A stretch of 64,000 nucleotides of DNA from Sulfurimicrobium sp963741495. Lineage in GTDB: Bacteria > Pseudomonadota > Gammaproteobacteria > Burkholderiales > Sulfuricellaceae. The notes under the pieces are model-generated. The model was not told where the DNA came from, made no database searches, and worked only from the letters and a program-made list of their open reading frames with translations. This document shows, piece after piece, positions 8,174 to 17,673 of the stretch (position 1 is the first letter of the stretch; every line of letters begins with the position of its first letter). The translations under genes were made by a program, and so were the position numbers. Where the stretch lies: contig CAVUID010000013.1 of the NCBI GenBank assembly GCA_963741495.1, positions 62,001 to 126,000 of the forward strand. The letters are read 5' to 3'.

Positions 8174-8861
8174 ATGAAAACTCAACAAAGCGGTTTCACC
8201 CTGATCGAGATCGCCATCGTGCTGGTCATTATCGGCCTGTTGCTGGGCGGCGTACTCAAAGGTCAGGAGCTGATCACCAGTGCGCGGGTTAGAAACATGA
8301 TTTCCCAGCAAGATGGCATCAAAGCGGCCTATTTTGGCTTTCTGGATCGTTACCGCGCACTGCCTGGGGATTACGCGGCAGCCAGACAGCAACATCAAGG
8401 GAGTGACGCATCAACGGAGATGGAGATGGTCAAATCTGAATCCACCAGACGGCAGCAGGTGACGAATCTATCCTGGCTATGGGACCACCTCAGCAAAGCG
8501 GGCTTCATCAATGGCAGCTATACCTATTCAGACGCAGCTGCTGACAGCAACACGCCAAAGAATCCTTACGCCGGCTTCCTGCAACTGATTTATGACGAAA
8601 AGTATGGCGACCCCACTGCCACCAATGCAAAGCGCCATAATCTGAAGACGGGCAATCAGGTGCCGGTCAACATCCTGGCGGAAGTGGACCGTAAAATCGA
8701 TGACGGCCTGCCCTACTCCGGCGCATTCCAGTTCTCCGTCTACGCCGGTCCAGGCGGAACAGCACCAACTGCGGGTGACTGTATTGATGCAGCAGCTACA
8801 CCCAGCACAATGGAACATCACCAAAGAATCCACCAACTGCGGCGGCGCAAGTATCTTCTAA
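8174..8861 (+). CDS. Type IV pilin-like protein, one apparent frameshift
   Basis: The start MKTQQSGFTLIEIAIVLVII is a prepilin leader cut before Phe8 with Glu5 of the mature protein, followed by the N-terminal helix of type IV pilins/pseudopilins. The frame from 8174 would stop at 8887 with a tail unlike the family. One base inserted near 8800 (one C too many in CCC at 8800-8802 is enough) switches the frame to QWNITKESTNCGGASIF ending at TAA 8859-8861. That is a normal end for this pilin group and pairs the second Cys with GDC. Corrected length is 228 residues. It is a lone pilin gene with no assembly genes nearby. Confidence 0.8.
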
Positions 8862-8887
8862 AAAACATCCATTCGCTGATACCATAA

Positions 8888-8912
8888 AGCCCGCCTTGCG
8901 CGGGCTTTTTTT
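8888..8912. terminator. Terminator between converging genes
   Basis: The stem AGCCCGC/GCGGGCT with loop CTTGC is followed by a run of seven T. It lies between the pilin gene and the antiporter gene, and can serve the pilin and probably, less well, the opposite strand. Confidence 0.85.
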
Positions 8913-8916
8913 CGCC

Positions 8917-10893
8917 TTAACCCTGCAGCAACTTCACTTCCGCAAGCGCCAGATTTTCGGCCTCACCCAACAGCACCACCACATCCCCGGCCATCAGCTT
9001 CATTTCCGGCGAAGGCTCAACGCCGCGAATCCCTCTTCTGCGGATGGCTGTCACTTCCACCAGCAGGCCGCCCAGATCCAGTTCGGCCAGCGTCTTGCCG
9101 ATGGAAGCAGCATGGTCGCCCAACGATACCGAGGAGAGACGAGGCTGCTCGTGCTCTTCCAGGCTGGACTCGGCATCGCTGCGGAAAACGCCGCGAAACA
9201 AACCATAGCGCTGCTCACGCACTTCACGAATACGCCGCAGCACGTGGGTAAGCGGCACGCCAAGCAGCATCAGGGCATGGGATGCCAGCATCAGCGAGCC
9301 TTCCAGCACTTCCGGCACCACTTCGGTCGCACCCGCCTGCTGCAGCTTTTCCAGTTCCGAGTCATCCAGCGTGCGCACCACCACCGGCAAATCGGGACGC
9401 ATCTCATGAACCTGGCGCAGCACCTTGAGGGCAGAAGCCGTGTCGGCATAGGAAATCACCACTGCGCGCGCACGTAGCAAACCCGCCGCCATCAGCACCT
9501 CGCGCCGGCTGGCATCGCCATAAACCACGTTCTCTCCGGCGGCTGCGGCTGCGCGCACACGCTGCGGGTCGAGATCCAGGGCAAAAAACGGGATTTCTTC
9601 CAGTTCGAGAAAGCGAGACAGATTCTGCCCGCTGCGCCCGTAACCGCAGACAATCACATGCCCTTCCGTCCCCGCACTCTTGACCACGATTTCATGCAGT
9701 TCCAGCGCCCGGTAATTCCAGTCGTTGCGGCACAGGCGCGCCACGATCGCAGCACTGTGCTGCAGGAGCAAAGGCGCGATTACCATGGAAAGCAGCATCG
9801 CCGCCAGAATAATCTGCGCGACTTGCGGAGGCACCAGTCCGCCGGCATTGGCGAGGGTCATCAGGACAAAACCGAATTCACCTGCCTGGGCCAGAAACAG
9901 TCCAGTCCGCAGCGACACGCTGACATCGTGGCGAAACAGCCGGCTTAACAAAAAGACAATCGCGCCCTTCCCTACGACCAGAATCAACAGGGCAAGCGCG
10001 ACCCAGCCCAGATTTGCAGCGACAACCGCCAAGTCCAGCAACATTCCGACCGTGACGAAAAACAGTCCAAGCAGGACATCGCGGAAAGGCTGGATATCGG
10101 CCTCAACCTGGTAGCGGTATTCCGTCTCTGAAATCAGCATCCCGGCCAGAAATGCGCCCAGCGCGAGAGAAAGCCCGGCCAGGCCAGTCAGGTAGGCCAG
10201 ACCGAGCGTCACCAGCAAGACATTGAGCATGAACAGTTCGGGTGACTTGTGCCGAGCCACCCAGTGAAACCAGCGGCGCATCAGGCGCTGGCCGAAATAA
10301 AGCAGGCCGATCAGCAGTACAAGCGCCTTGAGAAAGGCCGCTCCGACTGCCTCAGTCAGATCTCCGCCACTGACAGCCAAGGCCGGGATCAGGATCAGCA
10401 AAGGCACCACCGCCAGATCCTGGAACAGCAGCACGCCGATCACCAGCCGCCCATGGCGCGACTGAAGCTCAAGCCGCTCTGCCATCATCTTGCTGACGAT
10501 GGCAGTGGATGACAAAGCCAGCACACCGCCCAGCGCCACACCCGCCTGCCAGGAAAGCCCGAACAGCATGGCTGCTGCCACCACCAACCCCAGGGTCACC
10601 ATCACCTGCGCGCCACCCAGGCCAAACACCACGCCACGCATGGCTTTCAACTGCGGCAGGCTGAATTCGAGGCCGATGCTGAACATCAGAAACACCACCC
10701 CGAATTCGGCCAGATAACGGGTTTCTTCCGTATCGGAAATCCAGCCCAGAGCATGGGGGCCCGCCACCATGCCCACCAGCAGATAAGCCAGAAGGGGGGG
10801 CAGGCGCAGGCTGCGGAACAGGGCTACCGCAAAGACAGCTGCGCCGAGCAGTACCAGTACGGCCTGAAGGGTGTTAGGTGCGTCATGCGGCAT
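8917..10893 (-). CDS. Kef/CPA2-type cation:proton antiporter with TrkA domains
   Basis: The first 380 of 658 residues form a CPA2 exchanger with about 12 helices. A Rossmann TrkA-N domain begins at VIVCGYGRSGQNLSRFLELE, with an acidic residue (ALDLDP) at the end of its second strand suited to NAD(H). A TrkA-C domain lies at about 575-655. This arrangement is that of KefB/KefC/YbaL proteins, which release potassium under ligand control. The start is ATG 10893 with GAGGA upstream; a TTG at 10911 is possible but lacks a ribosome site. It is divergent from kdsD, which is a common arrangement in betaproteobacteria. Confidence 0.88.
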   Translation of the reverse strand: MPHDAPNTLQAVLVLLGAAVFAVALFRSLRLPPLLAYLLVGMVAGPHALGWISDTEETRYLAEFGVVFLMFSIGLEFSLPQLKAMRGVVFGLGGAQVMVTLGLVVAAAMLFGLSWQAGVALGGVLALSSTAIVSKMMAERLELQSRHGRLVIGVLLFQDLAVVPLLILIPALAVSGGDLTEAVGAAFLKALVLLIGLLYFGQRLMRRWFHWVARHKSPELFMLNVLLVTLGLAYLTGLAGLSLALGAFLAGMLISETEYRYQVEADIQPFRDVLLGLFFVTVGMLLDLAVVAANLGWVALALLILVVGKGAIVFLLSRLFRHDVSVSLRTGLFLAQAGEFGFVLMTLANAGGLVPPQVAQIILAAMLLSMVIAPLLLQHSAAIVARLCRNDWNYRALELHEIVVKSAGTEGHVIVCGYGRSGQNLSRFLELEEIPFFALDLDPQRVRAAAAAGENVVYGDASRREVLMAAGLLRARAVVISYADTASALKVLRQVHEMRPDLPVVVRTLDDSELEKLQQAGATEVVPEVLEGSLMLASHALMLLGVPLTHVLRRIREVREQRYGLFRGVFRSDAESSLEEHEQPRLSSVSLGDHAASIGKTLAELDLGGLLVEVTAIRRRGIRGVEPSPEMKLMAGDVVVLLGEAENLALAEVKLLQG

Positions 10894-11003
10894 GAAACGA
10901 TCGGTCCTCAAAAAGCGGCACAGCTTTATCCCATGTGCGTTCGGCCTTATACTATCACGACTTTATTTATACGCTGGTGAGCCACGCTCTCCGGCCAATC
11001 CTG

Positions 11004-11978
11004 ATGACAACACCCGAAAAAATTCTGGGCCTGGCACGCCAGGTTCTGGCCATTGAAGCCGATGCCATCCATGCACTAAGCGCGCGCCTCGATCACAGCT
11101 TCACTCACGCGGTCGAATTGTGCCTGGCCTGCAAGGGTCGCATCATCGTGAGCGGCATGGGGAAATCCGGCCATATTGCAGGGAAAATCGCTTCCACCCT
11201 TGCCAGCACCGGCACGCCATCCTTCTTTGTTCATCCCGGCGAAGCCAGCCACGGCGACCTGGGCATGATCACCCCCGAGGATGTGGTCATCGCCCTGTCC
11301 AATTCCGGCGAAAGCCCGGAACTGGTAGCCATCGTGCCGCTGATCAAGCGCCTGGGCGCCAAACTTATCACCATGACCGGCAACCCCCAGTCCACCATGG
11401 CGCGCGAAGCCGATCTCCATCTCGATGCCAGCGTGACGCAGGAAGCCTGCCCGCTGGGACTTGCCCCGACCGCCAGCACCACTGCTGCGCTGGCACTGGG
11501 AGATGCACTGGCGGTGGCGCTGCTGGATGCGCGCGGTTTCGGCAAGGAAGATTTTGCCCGTTCCCACCCCGGCGGCGCGCTCGGCCGCCGCCTGCTGGTG
11601 CATGTGCAGGACGTGATGCATCAGGGCGAAGCCTTGCCAAAAGTGCATGCCGATGCCAGCCTGAGTGAAGCGCTGCTGGAAATGACCAGAAAGGGTCTGG
11701 GCATGACCGCGGTAGTGGATGCCAGCAACCACATACTGGGCCTGTTCACCGATGGCGATCTGCGTCGCCACCTGGATTCCCCGCTGGATATCCGCTCCAC
11801 GCCCATCCGCGAGGTCATGACCACCCAGCCACTCACCATCCTGCCAAACCGGCTGGCAGCGGAAGCAGTGCAATTCATGGAACAGCGCAAAATCAACGGT
11901 CTGCTGGTCGCCGACGAATCAGGCCGACTGGTGGGCGCCTTCAACATGCACGACCTGCTGCGCGCAGGCGTGGTTTAA
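11004..11978 (+). CDS. kdsD: Arabinose-5-phosphate isomerase KdsD
   Basis: The 324-residue protein has a sugar isomerase (SIS) domain (about 35-175, with SGMGKSGHIAGKIASTLAST and SNSGESPELV). Two CBS domains follow (about 200-320; GLFTDGDLRR and MEQRKINGLLV mark them). It converts ribulose-5-phosphate to arabinose-5-phosphate for Kdo, the inner LPS sugar. ATG 11004 gives the standard N-terminus; frames from 10935 add residues not seen in the family. kdsC follows 12 bases after. Confidence 0.95.
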   Translation: MTTPEKILGLARQVLAIEADAIHALSARLDHSFTHAVELCLACKGRIIVSGMGKSGHIAGKIASTLASTGTPSFFVHPGEASHGDLGMITPEDVVIALSNSGESPELVAIVPLIKRLGAKLITMTGNPQSTMAREADLHLDASVTQEACPLGLAPTASTTAALALGDALAVALLDARGFGKEDFARSHPGGALGRRLLVHVQDVMHQGEALPKVHADASLSEALLEMTRKGLGMTAVVDASNHILGLFTDGDLRRHLDSPLDIRSTPIREVMTTQPLTILPNRLAAEAVQFMEQRKINGLLVADESGRLVGAFNMHDLLRAGVV

Positions 11979-11990
11979 GGAACGGACACG

Positions 11991-12515
11991 ATGCAAGCAG
12001 TTTACGAACTGGCACGCAACATCAAATTAATGATTTTCGATGTGGATGGCGTGCTTACCGACGGCAGTCTTTTTCTCGGCGATGACGGCCAGGAATACAA
12101 GGCATTCCACTCCCTCGATGGCCATGGCATCAAGATGCTGAAAAACAGCGGGGTGGAAATCGCCATCATCACTGGGCGCACCTCGAAAGTCGTGACTCAC
12201 CGCGCCCAGAATCTTGGCATTAACCACCTTTACCAGGGCGTGCACGACAAGCTGGAAGCATTTCAGCACCTCACGGAAAAACTGGCCATCCGCTTCGAGC
12301 AATGCGCATTCATGGGCGATGACGTGGTGGATCTGCCCGCCATGCGCCGCTGCGGATTGGCGCTTACGGTACCCCAGGCCCCGGAGCGGGTGAAGCAACA
12401 CGCCCATTACGTCACGCTCAAGGAGGGAGGGCGAGGCGCTGCACGTGAAGTGTGCGAACTGATCATGCAGGCGCAAGACACTCTGGAGGACCAGCTATCC
12501 GTTTATCTCAAGTAA
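11991..12515 (+). CDS. kdsC: Kdo-8-phosphate phosphatase KdsC
   Basis: This is a compact HAD phosphatase of 174 residues without a cap domain. The nucleophile motif is FDVDGVLTDG (Asp17, Asp19), motif II is IITGRTS, and motif III/IV is FMGDDVVDLP. It dephosphorylates Kdo-8-phosphate in LPS synthesis. It directly follows kdsD and precedes lptC. Cofactor-binding Asp residues are all present. Confidence 0.95.
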   Translation: MQAVYELARNIKLMIFDVDGVLTDGSLFLGDDGQEYKAFHSLDGHGIKMLKNSGVEIAIITGRTSKVVTHRAQNLGINHLYQGVHDKLEAFQHLTEKLAIRFEQCAFMGDDVVDLPAMRRCGLALTVPQAPERVKQHAHYVTLKEGGRGAAREVCELIMQAQDTLEDQLSVYLK

Positions 12516-13087
12516 GCGAACGCCTCTCGCTCTGGCTCCCCCTTGCGCTGCTGGGCCTGCTCGCTTTACTCACTTTCTGGCTCAACAGCACGGTCCAGGC
12601 GCCACTGGAAAAGCGCGATGGCAGCACGCGCCACGACCCGGACTACTGGGTGGAGAATTTCTTTGCCCGGCGCCTGGGACCGGATGGCCTGACGCTGCAT
12701 ACCCTGGCTGCGGTCAAACTGGAGCACTTTCCGGACGACGACACTTCCCATCTGACCCGCCCGCATTTTATTGCCATGAACAAACAGAATCCGCCGGTGC
12801 ATATCCAGGCCCAGCAAGGTCTGGTATCCAGCAATAACGAAGAGGTTTACCTTAGCCACCAAGTCGAGGTCCTCCGTGAAGCCGGCGCAGAAAAAGGCTG
12901 GTTGACGATCCACACGGACTACCTGCATATTACGCCGGATCAGGAAATTGCCCGCACCCACAAGGCGGTCACAATTAAAACCCCGGCGGCACTGATCACC
13001 GCCACCGGAATGGAACTCAACAACCGCACCCAGGCCGTCAAACTGCTTTCCCGCGTGAAAGGGCATTATGAAAAACCCAAGATCTAG
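12497..13087 (+). CDS. lptC: LPS export protein LptC (non-standard start)
   Basis: The protein begins with a short cytoplasmic end and one membrane helix (LSLWLPLALLGLLALLTFWL). A periplasmic beta-jellyroll domain of about 160 residues follows, as in LptC, which passes LPS from LptB2FG to LptA. No ATG, GTG or TTG lies near the expected N-terminus; the only normal codon in frame is GTG 12452, deep inside kdsC. GGAGG at 12485-12489 sits eight bases before ATC 12497, giving a protein of 196 residues, so an AUC start is proposed. It overlaps lptA by 20 bases. Confidence 0.82.
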   Translation: MRLSQVSERLSLWLPLALLGLLALLTFWLNSTVQAPLEKRDGSTRHDPDYWVENFFARRLGPDGLTLHTLAAVKLEHFPDDDTSHLTRPHFIAMNKQNPPVHIQAQQGLVSSNNEEVYLSHQVEVLREAGAEKGWLTIHTDYLHITPDQEIARTHKAVTIKTPAALITATGMELNNRTQAVKLLSRVKGHYEKPKI

Positions 13088-13667
13088 ACTTGCAGCCGCC
13101 TATGGATGCCTGTGTTTCCTGCTTATTCCTGCCACAGGCCATGCCGAGCAGGCCGATCGCAGCAAGCCCATCAACCTGGAAGCGGATACCGTCAACCTCG
13201 ACGACGCCAGCAAGGTCAGCATCTATCAAGGCAACGTGCAGCTGACCCAAGGCACCCTCCTGATCCGTGCGGACAAACTGGTCGTAAAGGAAGACACGGC
13301 GGGCATGCAGCACGCCACCGCCTATGGCAATCCAGCCAGTTTCCGGCAAAAGCGCGAAGGCACGGATGAATATATCGAAGGTTACGGACTGCGTATCGAA
13401 TATGACGCCAGAGCCGAAAAAGCCGAGCTGTTCACTCAGGCCCGGATGAAGCGCAACCTGGATGAGGTGCGCGGCAATTACATTTCCTACGATGTCAAAA
13501 CTGAATTCTTCCAGGTCATTGGCGGCGGCAAGGAAGCCGCAGCGCCAGGCAGGGAAAAAGGACGCGTGCGCGCCGTTATCCAGCCCAAACCCAAGGCAGA
13601 GGCCGCTGCCCCCGCTGCGGTGCCGTTACGTGGCACGGACAATATCGCCAACCCGCGATCGGAATGA
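13068..13667 (+). CDS. lptA: Periplasmic LPS transport protein LptA
   Basis: The 199-residue protein has a signal peptide (cut near GHAEQA, about residue 26) and the OstA/LptA repeat. Visible blocks are INLEADTVNLDD, YQGNVQLTQGTLLIRADKL, ATAYGNPASFRQK and VRGNYISYDVKTEFF. LptA oligomers bridge LptC and LptD across the periplasm. A Pro/Ala-rich tail (about 165-190) is longer than in E. coli. It overlaps lptC, and lptB starts seven bases after it. Confidence 0.92.
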   Translation: MKNPRSRLAAAYGCLCFLLIPATGHAEQADRSKPINLEADTVNLDDASKVSIYQGNVQLTQGTLLIRADKLVVKEDTAGMQHATAYGNPASFRQKREGTDEYIEGYGLRIEYDARAEKAELFTQARMKRNLDEVRGNYISYDVKTEFFQVIGGGKEAAAPGREKGRVRAVIQPKPKAEAAAPAAVPLRGTDNIANPRSE

Positions 13668-13674
13668 GTTTTTC

Positions 13675-14397
13675 ATGAGCGAACTCACGGTTAGCAGCCT
13701 GAAAAAATGCTACAAATCCCGCACCGTCGTCAAGGATGTCTCCCTTAGCGTCCGCAGCGGGGAAGTGGTGGGCCTGCTGGGCCCGAACGGTGCGGGGAAA
13801 ACCACCAGCTTTTACATGATGGTGGGGCTGGTCCCGCTGGATGGCGGCAGCATCCGGCTGGACGGTAACGAATTGAGCCGCATGCCCATTCATCGTCGCG
13901 CCCGTCTGGGGCTTAGTTACCTGCCTCAGGAAGCCTCGATTTTTCGCAAGCTGACGGTGGCGGAAAATGTAGCTGCCATTCTTGAATTGCGCGGCTTGAG
14001 CAGCGAGGAAGTAGCCCAGCAGACGGACGAATTGCTGCACGAGTTGCATGTCCACCACCTGCGCGACAACCCGGCCCTGAGCCTGTCCGGCGGCGAACGG
14101 CGGCGGGTGGAAATCGCCCGTGCGCTGGCCTCAAACCCGCGCTTCATTCTGCTTGACGAGCCTTTTGCCGGCGTAGACCCCATCGCCGTACTGGAAATCC
14201 AGAAAATCATTCGCTTTCTCTCCGGGCGCGATATCGGTGTGCTGATCACTGACCACAATGTGCGCGAGACTCTCGGCATCTGCGATCACGCTTACATCAT
14301 TAATGACGGCCTGGTTCTGGCCAGCGGCAAACCGGATGAAATCGTTTATAATGAAGCCGTGAGAAAAGTTTATCTCGGCGAGCATTTCCGCCTATGA
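13675..14397 (+). CDS. lptB: LPS export ABC ATPase LptB
   Basis: The protein has 240 residues, the usual LptB length. Walker A is GPNGAGKTT, the signature is LSGGERRRVEIARAL, Walker B is FILLDEPFAGVDP and the switch His lies in ITDHNVRETL. It powers extraction of LPS from the inner membrane with LptFG, which are not in the window. The ATG at 13675 replaces a longer upstream frame that overlaps lptA. The order lptA-lptB-rpoN-hpf-ptsN is standard for proteobacteria. Confidence 0.96.
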   Translation: MSELTVSSLKKCYKSRTVVKDVSLSVRSGEVVGLLGPNGAGKTTSFYMMVGLVPLDGGSIRLDGNELSRMPIHRRARLGLSYLPQEASIFRKLTVAENVAAILELRGLSSEEVAQQTDELLHELHVHHLRDNPALSLSGGERRRVEIARALASNPRFILLDEPFAGVDPIAVLEIQKIIRFLSGRDIGVLITDHNVRETLGICDHAYIINDGLVLASGKPDEIVYNEAVRKVYLGEHFRL

Positions 14398-14436
14398 CAC
14401 GGCCCTGAGTATCCGCCCTCAGGAATCCAATTGCCC

Positions 14437-15882
14437 ATGAAACAAAGCCTCCAGCTCAAGCTCTCCCAACATCTGGCCCTGACTCCCCAGTTGCAGCAGT
14501 CTATACGCTTGCTGCAACTGTCCTCGCAGGAGCTCAACCAGGAGCTGGAACAGTTCATCGAGAACAACCCCCTGCTGGAGCGCGTAGACCCGGATTCCGA
14601 TAACGCCAGCGCAGAAGAGCCCGGCACATTCGGCCAGACCGGGCAGGATGCCGCCACGGCTCCAGCTGAAGAACGTACCGAATCCTCGCAGCAAGAAGAC
14701 AGCTTTAATGATGATCATGACATCTGGAATGAAGCTGCCCCCTCCCATGGCATCCGCGATGACAATGACGAGCCGGACTTTCCGCAGCAGGATGCAGGCG
14801 TCACCAGCTTGCGCGATCATCTGAACTGGCAGCTCAACCTGACTCAGCTCCCGTTGCGCGATCGAACCATTGTGTCACTGATGATCGATGCGCTTAGCGA
14901 TGACGGCTACCTGACACAGAGTCTGGCCGAAATTGCAGAAATGTTGCCCGCCGAGCTGGAGATTGACCCGCTGGAAATCGATACCGCTCTGAAACATTTG
15001 CAGAACTTTGAGCCACTGGGCGTGGGCGCCCGTGATCTGGGCGAATGTCTGGCGCTACAGCTTGAAGCCCTGCCGCCAGATACCCCTTATCGCGATATTG
15101 CCTTGCACATTGCCCAGCAATATCTGGAACAACTGGCAAGCCGCGATTACAACAAACTGAAAAAACTGCTGCATTGTGATGACGACAGTCTGCGTGGCGC
15201 ACAGTATCTCATCACTCACCTCAACCCCCGCCCAGGTTCGGATTTCGCCGCTGCTGACACGCGCTACGTCGTGGCAGATGTGATCGTCAAAAAAATCAAG
15301 GGCATGTGGATCGCCAGCCTGAACCGGGAGGCCATGCCCAAGCTGCGCGTCAACCGCATGTATGCCGACATTCTGAGCCGTAACCGGGACGCCGGCGGAC
15401 AGCAACTCGCCAGCCAGTTGCAGGAGGCACGCTGGATGGTCAAGAACATTGAACAGCGCTTTGATACCATTCTGCGGGTATCACAAGCCATCGTCGACCG
15501 ACAGAAGCACTTTTTCGAACACGGCGAAGTCGCCATGCGACCATTGGTGCTGCGTGAGATCGCAGAAGAAGTCGGACTGCATGAATCCACGATATCCCGT
15601 GTCACCACGCAGAAGTACATGCTCACACCCAGAGGCATTTTCGAATTAAAATACTTTTTCGGCAGCCACGTAGCGACCGAAACCGGTGGCGCCTGCTCGG
15701 CCACAGCGATCCGCGCGCTGATCAAGCAGTTGGTGGGCGCAGAAAACAGCAAGAAACCACTCAGCGATACCCAGATTACTGAAATTCTGGCGCAACAGGG
15801 TATCGTGGTCGCCCGCCGCACCGTGGCAAAATACCGCGAGGCATTACTGATCCCCGCAGTTTCACTACGCAAGTCTCTTTAA
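14437..15882 (+). CDS. rpoN: RNA polymerase sigma-54 factor RpoN
   Basis: The protein has 481 residues in three parts. Region I is the Gln/Leu-rich activator contact (MKQSLQLKLSQHLALTPQLQ). An acidic region II covers about 50-115. The core-binding and DNA-binding region ends in the RpoN box ARRTVAKYRE near residue 465. It directs transcription from -24/-12 promoters with enhancer-binding ATPases; one such promoter is visible at 8115. ATG 14437 is chosen over TTG 14431 by alignment of region I. Confidence 0.97.
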   Translation: MKQSLQLKLSQHLALTPQLQQSIRLLQLSSQELNQELEQFIENNPLLERVDPDSDNASAEEPGTFGQTGQDAATAPAEERTESSQQEDSFNDDHDIWNEAAPSHGIRDDNDEPDFPQQDAGVTSLRDHLNWQLNLTQLPLRDRTIVSLMIDALSDDGYLTQSLAEIAEMLPAELEIDPLEIDTALKHLQNFEPLGVGARDLGECLALQLEALPPDTPYRDIALHIAQQYLEQLASRDYNKLKKLLHCDDDSLRGAQYLITHLNPRPGSDFAAADTRYVVADVIVKKIKGMWIASLNREAMPKLRVNRMYADILSRNRDAGGQQLASQLQEARWMVKNIEQRFDTILRVSQAIVDRQKHFFEHGEVAMRPLVLREIAEEVGLHESTISRVTTQKYMLTPRGIFELKYFFGSHVATETGGACSATAIRALIKQLVGAENSKKPLSDTQITEILAQQGIVVARRTVAKYREALLIPAVSLRKSL

Positions 15883-15916
15883 CCCACCAGATTTACTATA
15901 ACAAGGAGTATGAATC

Positions 15917-16237
15917 ATGAACCTGACTATCACCGGCCACCACGTAGATGTAACCCCAGCCATTCACGACTACGTCACCAGCAAACTGGACAAGATCACC
16001 CGTCACTTCGATCAGGTCATTGACGTCAAGGTAATCCTGTCCGTTGAAAAACTTGTTCAAAAAGCAGAAGTTAGTGTACACATGCGTGGAAACGACGTAT
16101 TTGTACAGTCCGAAGATGCCGATATGTATGCCGCGATTGATGCCCTGGTTGACAAGCTGGACCGCCAGATCCTCAAGCACAAGGAAAAAAACGGCAACCA
16201 TCACAGTGATGTAAAACATCAGGTAGTCGAGGAATAA
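15917..16237 (+). CDS. hpf: Ribosome hibernation-promoting factor (short HPF)
   Basis: This is a 106-residue protein of the YfiA/RaiA fold: MNLTITGHHVDVTPAIHDYV, then KLDKITRHFDQVIDVKVILS and EDADMYAAIDALVDKLDRQI. It binds the 30S decoding region and promotes inactive ribosome dimers in stationary phase. It lacks the long C-terminal dimerisation domain. AAGGAG precedes the ATG. Its place directly after rpoN is conserved in proteobacteria. Confidence 0.95.
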   Translation: MNLTITGHHVDVTPAIHDYVTSKLDKITRHFDQVIDVKVILSVEKLVQKAEVSVHMRGNDVFVQSEDADMYAAIDALVDKLDRQILKHKEKNGNHHSDVKHQVVEE

Positions 16238-16267
16238 TCGTTGCCATTTGACGCCCGAGGTTAAGCC

Positions 16268-16741
16268 ATGGAGCTCATCGCAAAAATACTCCCGCTCGAG
16301 AATGTGATCGCGGAACTCGATGTGGGAAGCAAAAAAAGGGCTTTCGAACACGTCGGCGAAATGCTGGAACAAAGCCTGCATCTCGGCCGCAGCAAGATAT
16401 TCGACAGCCTCTTTGCTCGCGAGAAACTGGGCTCTACCGGCCTCGGTCATGGCATTGCCATCCCGCATGGCCGGATCAAGGGCCTGCAGGATACGCTAGG
16501 GGTGTTCGTGCATCTGAAACAGCCGATCCCCTTTGACGCGCCGGATGGCGCGCCAGTTTCACTGCTGTTCGTGCTGCTGGTGCCGGAGCAGGCAACTGAT
16601 TTGCACCTGCAAATTCTGGGCGAACTGGCTCACATGTTCAGCGACCACCATTTGCGCGAACAATTGAATGCCAGTCGCGACCGCGAAACCTTGCACCGCC
16701 TTCTCACCACCTGGGCACCACATGCCGCAAATAAGCGTTAA
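16268..16741 (+). CDS. ptsN: Nitrogen-PTS EIIA protein PtsN
   Basis: The 157-residue PTS EIIA type 2 domain carries the phosphorylated His67 in GIAIPHGRIKG. The family regulates potassium transport, nitrogen and envelope stress responses through its phosphorylation state. The 3' end overlaps hprK by 20 bases, so the two are probably coupled. Its phosphate donors (EI-Ntr, NPr/HPr) are not encoded in the window. Confidence 0.94.
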   Translation: MELIAKILPLENVIAELDVGSKKRAFEHVGEMLEQSLHLGRSKIFDSLFAREKLGSTGLGHGIAIPHGRIKGLQDTLGVFVHLKQPIPFDAPDGAPVSLLFVLLVPEQATDLHLQILGELAHMFSDHHLREQLNASRDRETLHRLLTTWAPHAANKR

Positions 16742-17669
16742 TCAGCTTTTTGAGGACAAGGGCGACAAGCTCGGCCTGACGTGGGTAGCCGGCAAAGGGG
16801 GTGGAAACAAGCTACTGACCAGCGACACGGTACAGAAACTTTCACTGGCGCTGATCGGCTACCTCAATTTCGTGCACCCCAACCGCGTACAGGTACTGGG
16901 CTGCGCGGAAATGGATTACCTGCGCAGCCTGACGCCAGAAGCCCTGAACCAGTCGGTAAACAATCTGTTCGGCACCGAACTGGCGGCGATCATCGTTGCC
17001 AACGGGGAAGCCGTGCCCCAGTTGCTCAAGGAAGCGGCCGACCGCACCCTGACTCCGCTGTTCAGCTCCCAGGAACAGAGCCCCGACATGATGAACATAC
17101 TGCGCCACTACCTGGCGCAGGTGCTGGCAGAATCCACGGTACGCCATGGCGTATTCATGGAGGTGCAGGGCATGGGTGTGCTGATTACCGGCGACAGCGC
17201 CGTCGGTAAAAGTGAGCTTGCTCTGGAACTGATTACGCGCGGTCACCGCCTGGTGGCGGACGATGTGGTGGAGTTCTATCAGGTATCTCCCGACACCCTG
17301 GAAGGCCGCTGCCCGGTCATGCTGCAAGATTTTCTTGAAGTACGGGGCCTCGGCGTGCTGGATATCCGCGCGCTGTTCGGAGAAGATGCCGTCAAGCTGA
17401 AAAAGAATCTCCGCCTGATCGTGCATCTGGAAAAATTGACTGAAAAAACCATGTCTCAGGACAGGTTACAGATCAATGCCTACTCGCAGCAGATTCTCGA
17501 CACCACCATCCCCGAAGTGCGCATCCCGGTGGCGGCAGGTCGCAACATCGCGGTGCTGGTCGAAGTTGCGGCGCGCAATCACATCCTGCAGCTGCGCGGC
17601 ATCAACAGCACCCAGCAGTTCATTGAGCGCCATGACCGCATGATGGCCGAAGACAAGTTCACCAACTGA
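16722..17669 (+). CDS. hprK: HPr kinase/phosphorylase HprK
   Basis: Starting at ATG 16722 the protein has 315 residues. The N-terminal domain covers about 1-130. The kinase domain has the P-loop GDSAVGKSEL near 157-166, a VADDVVEFY block and the HPr-K signature region LEVRGLGVLDIRALFG. It phosphorylates and dephosphorylates a serine of HPr. Its presence between ptsN and rapZ is typical of betaproteobacteria and absent from enteric bacteria. A longer ATG at 16668 would read through ptsN in another frame. Confidence 0.95.
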   Translation: MPQISVNQLFEDKGDKLGLTWVAGKGGGNKLLTSDTVQKLSLALIGYLNFVHPNRVQVLGCAEMDYLRSLTPEALNQSVNNLFGTELAAIIVANGEAVPQLLKEAADRTLTPLFSSQEQSPDMMNILRHYLAQVLAESTVRHGVFMEVQGMGVLITGDSAVGKSELALELITRGHRLVADDVVEFYQVSPDTLEGRCPVMLQDFLEVRGLGVLDIRALFGEDAVKLKKNLRLIVHLEKLTEKTMSQDRLQINAYSQQILDTTIPEVRIPVAAGRNIAVLVEVAARNHILQLRGINSTQQFIERHDRMMAEDKFTN

Positions 17670-17673
17670 CGCC

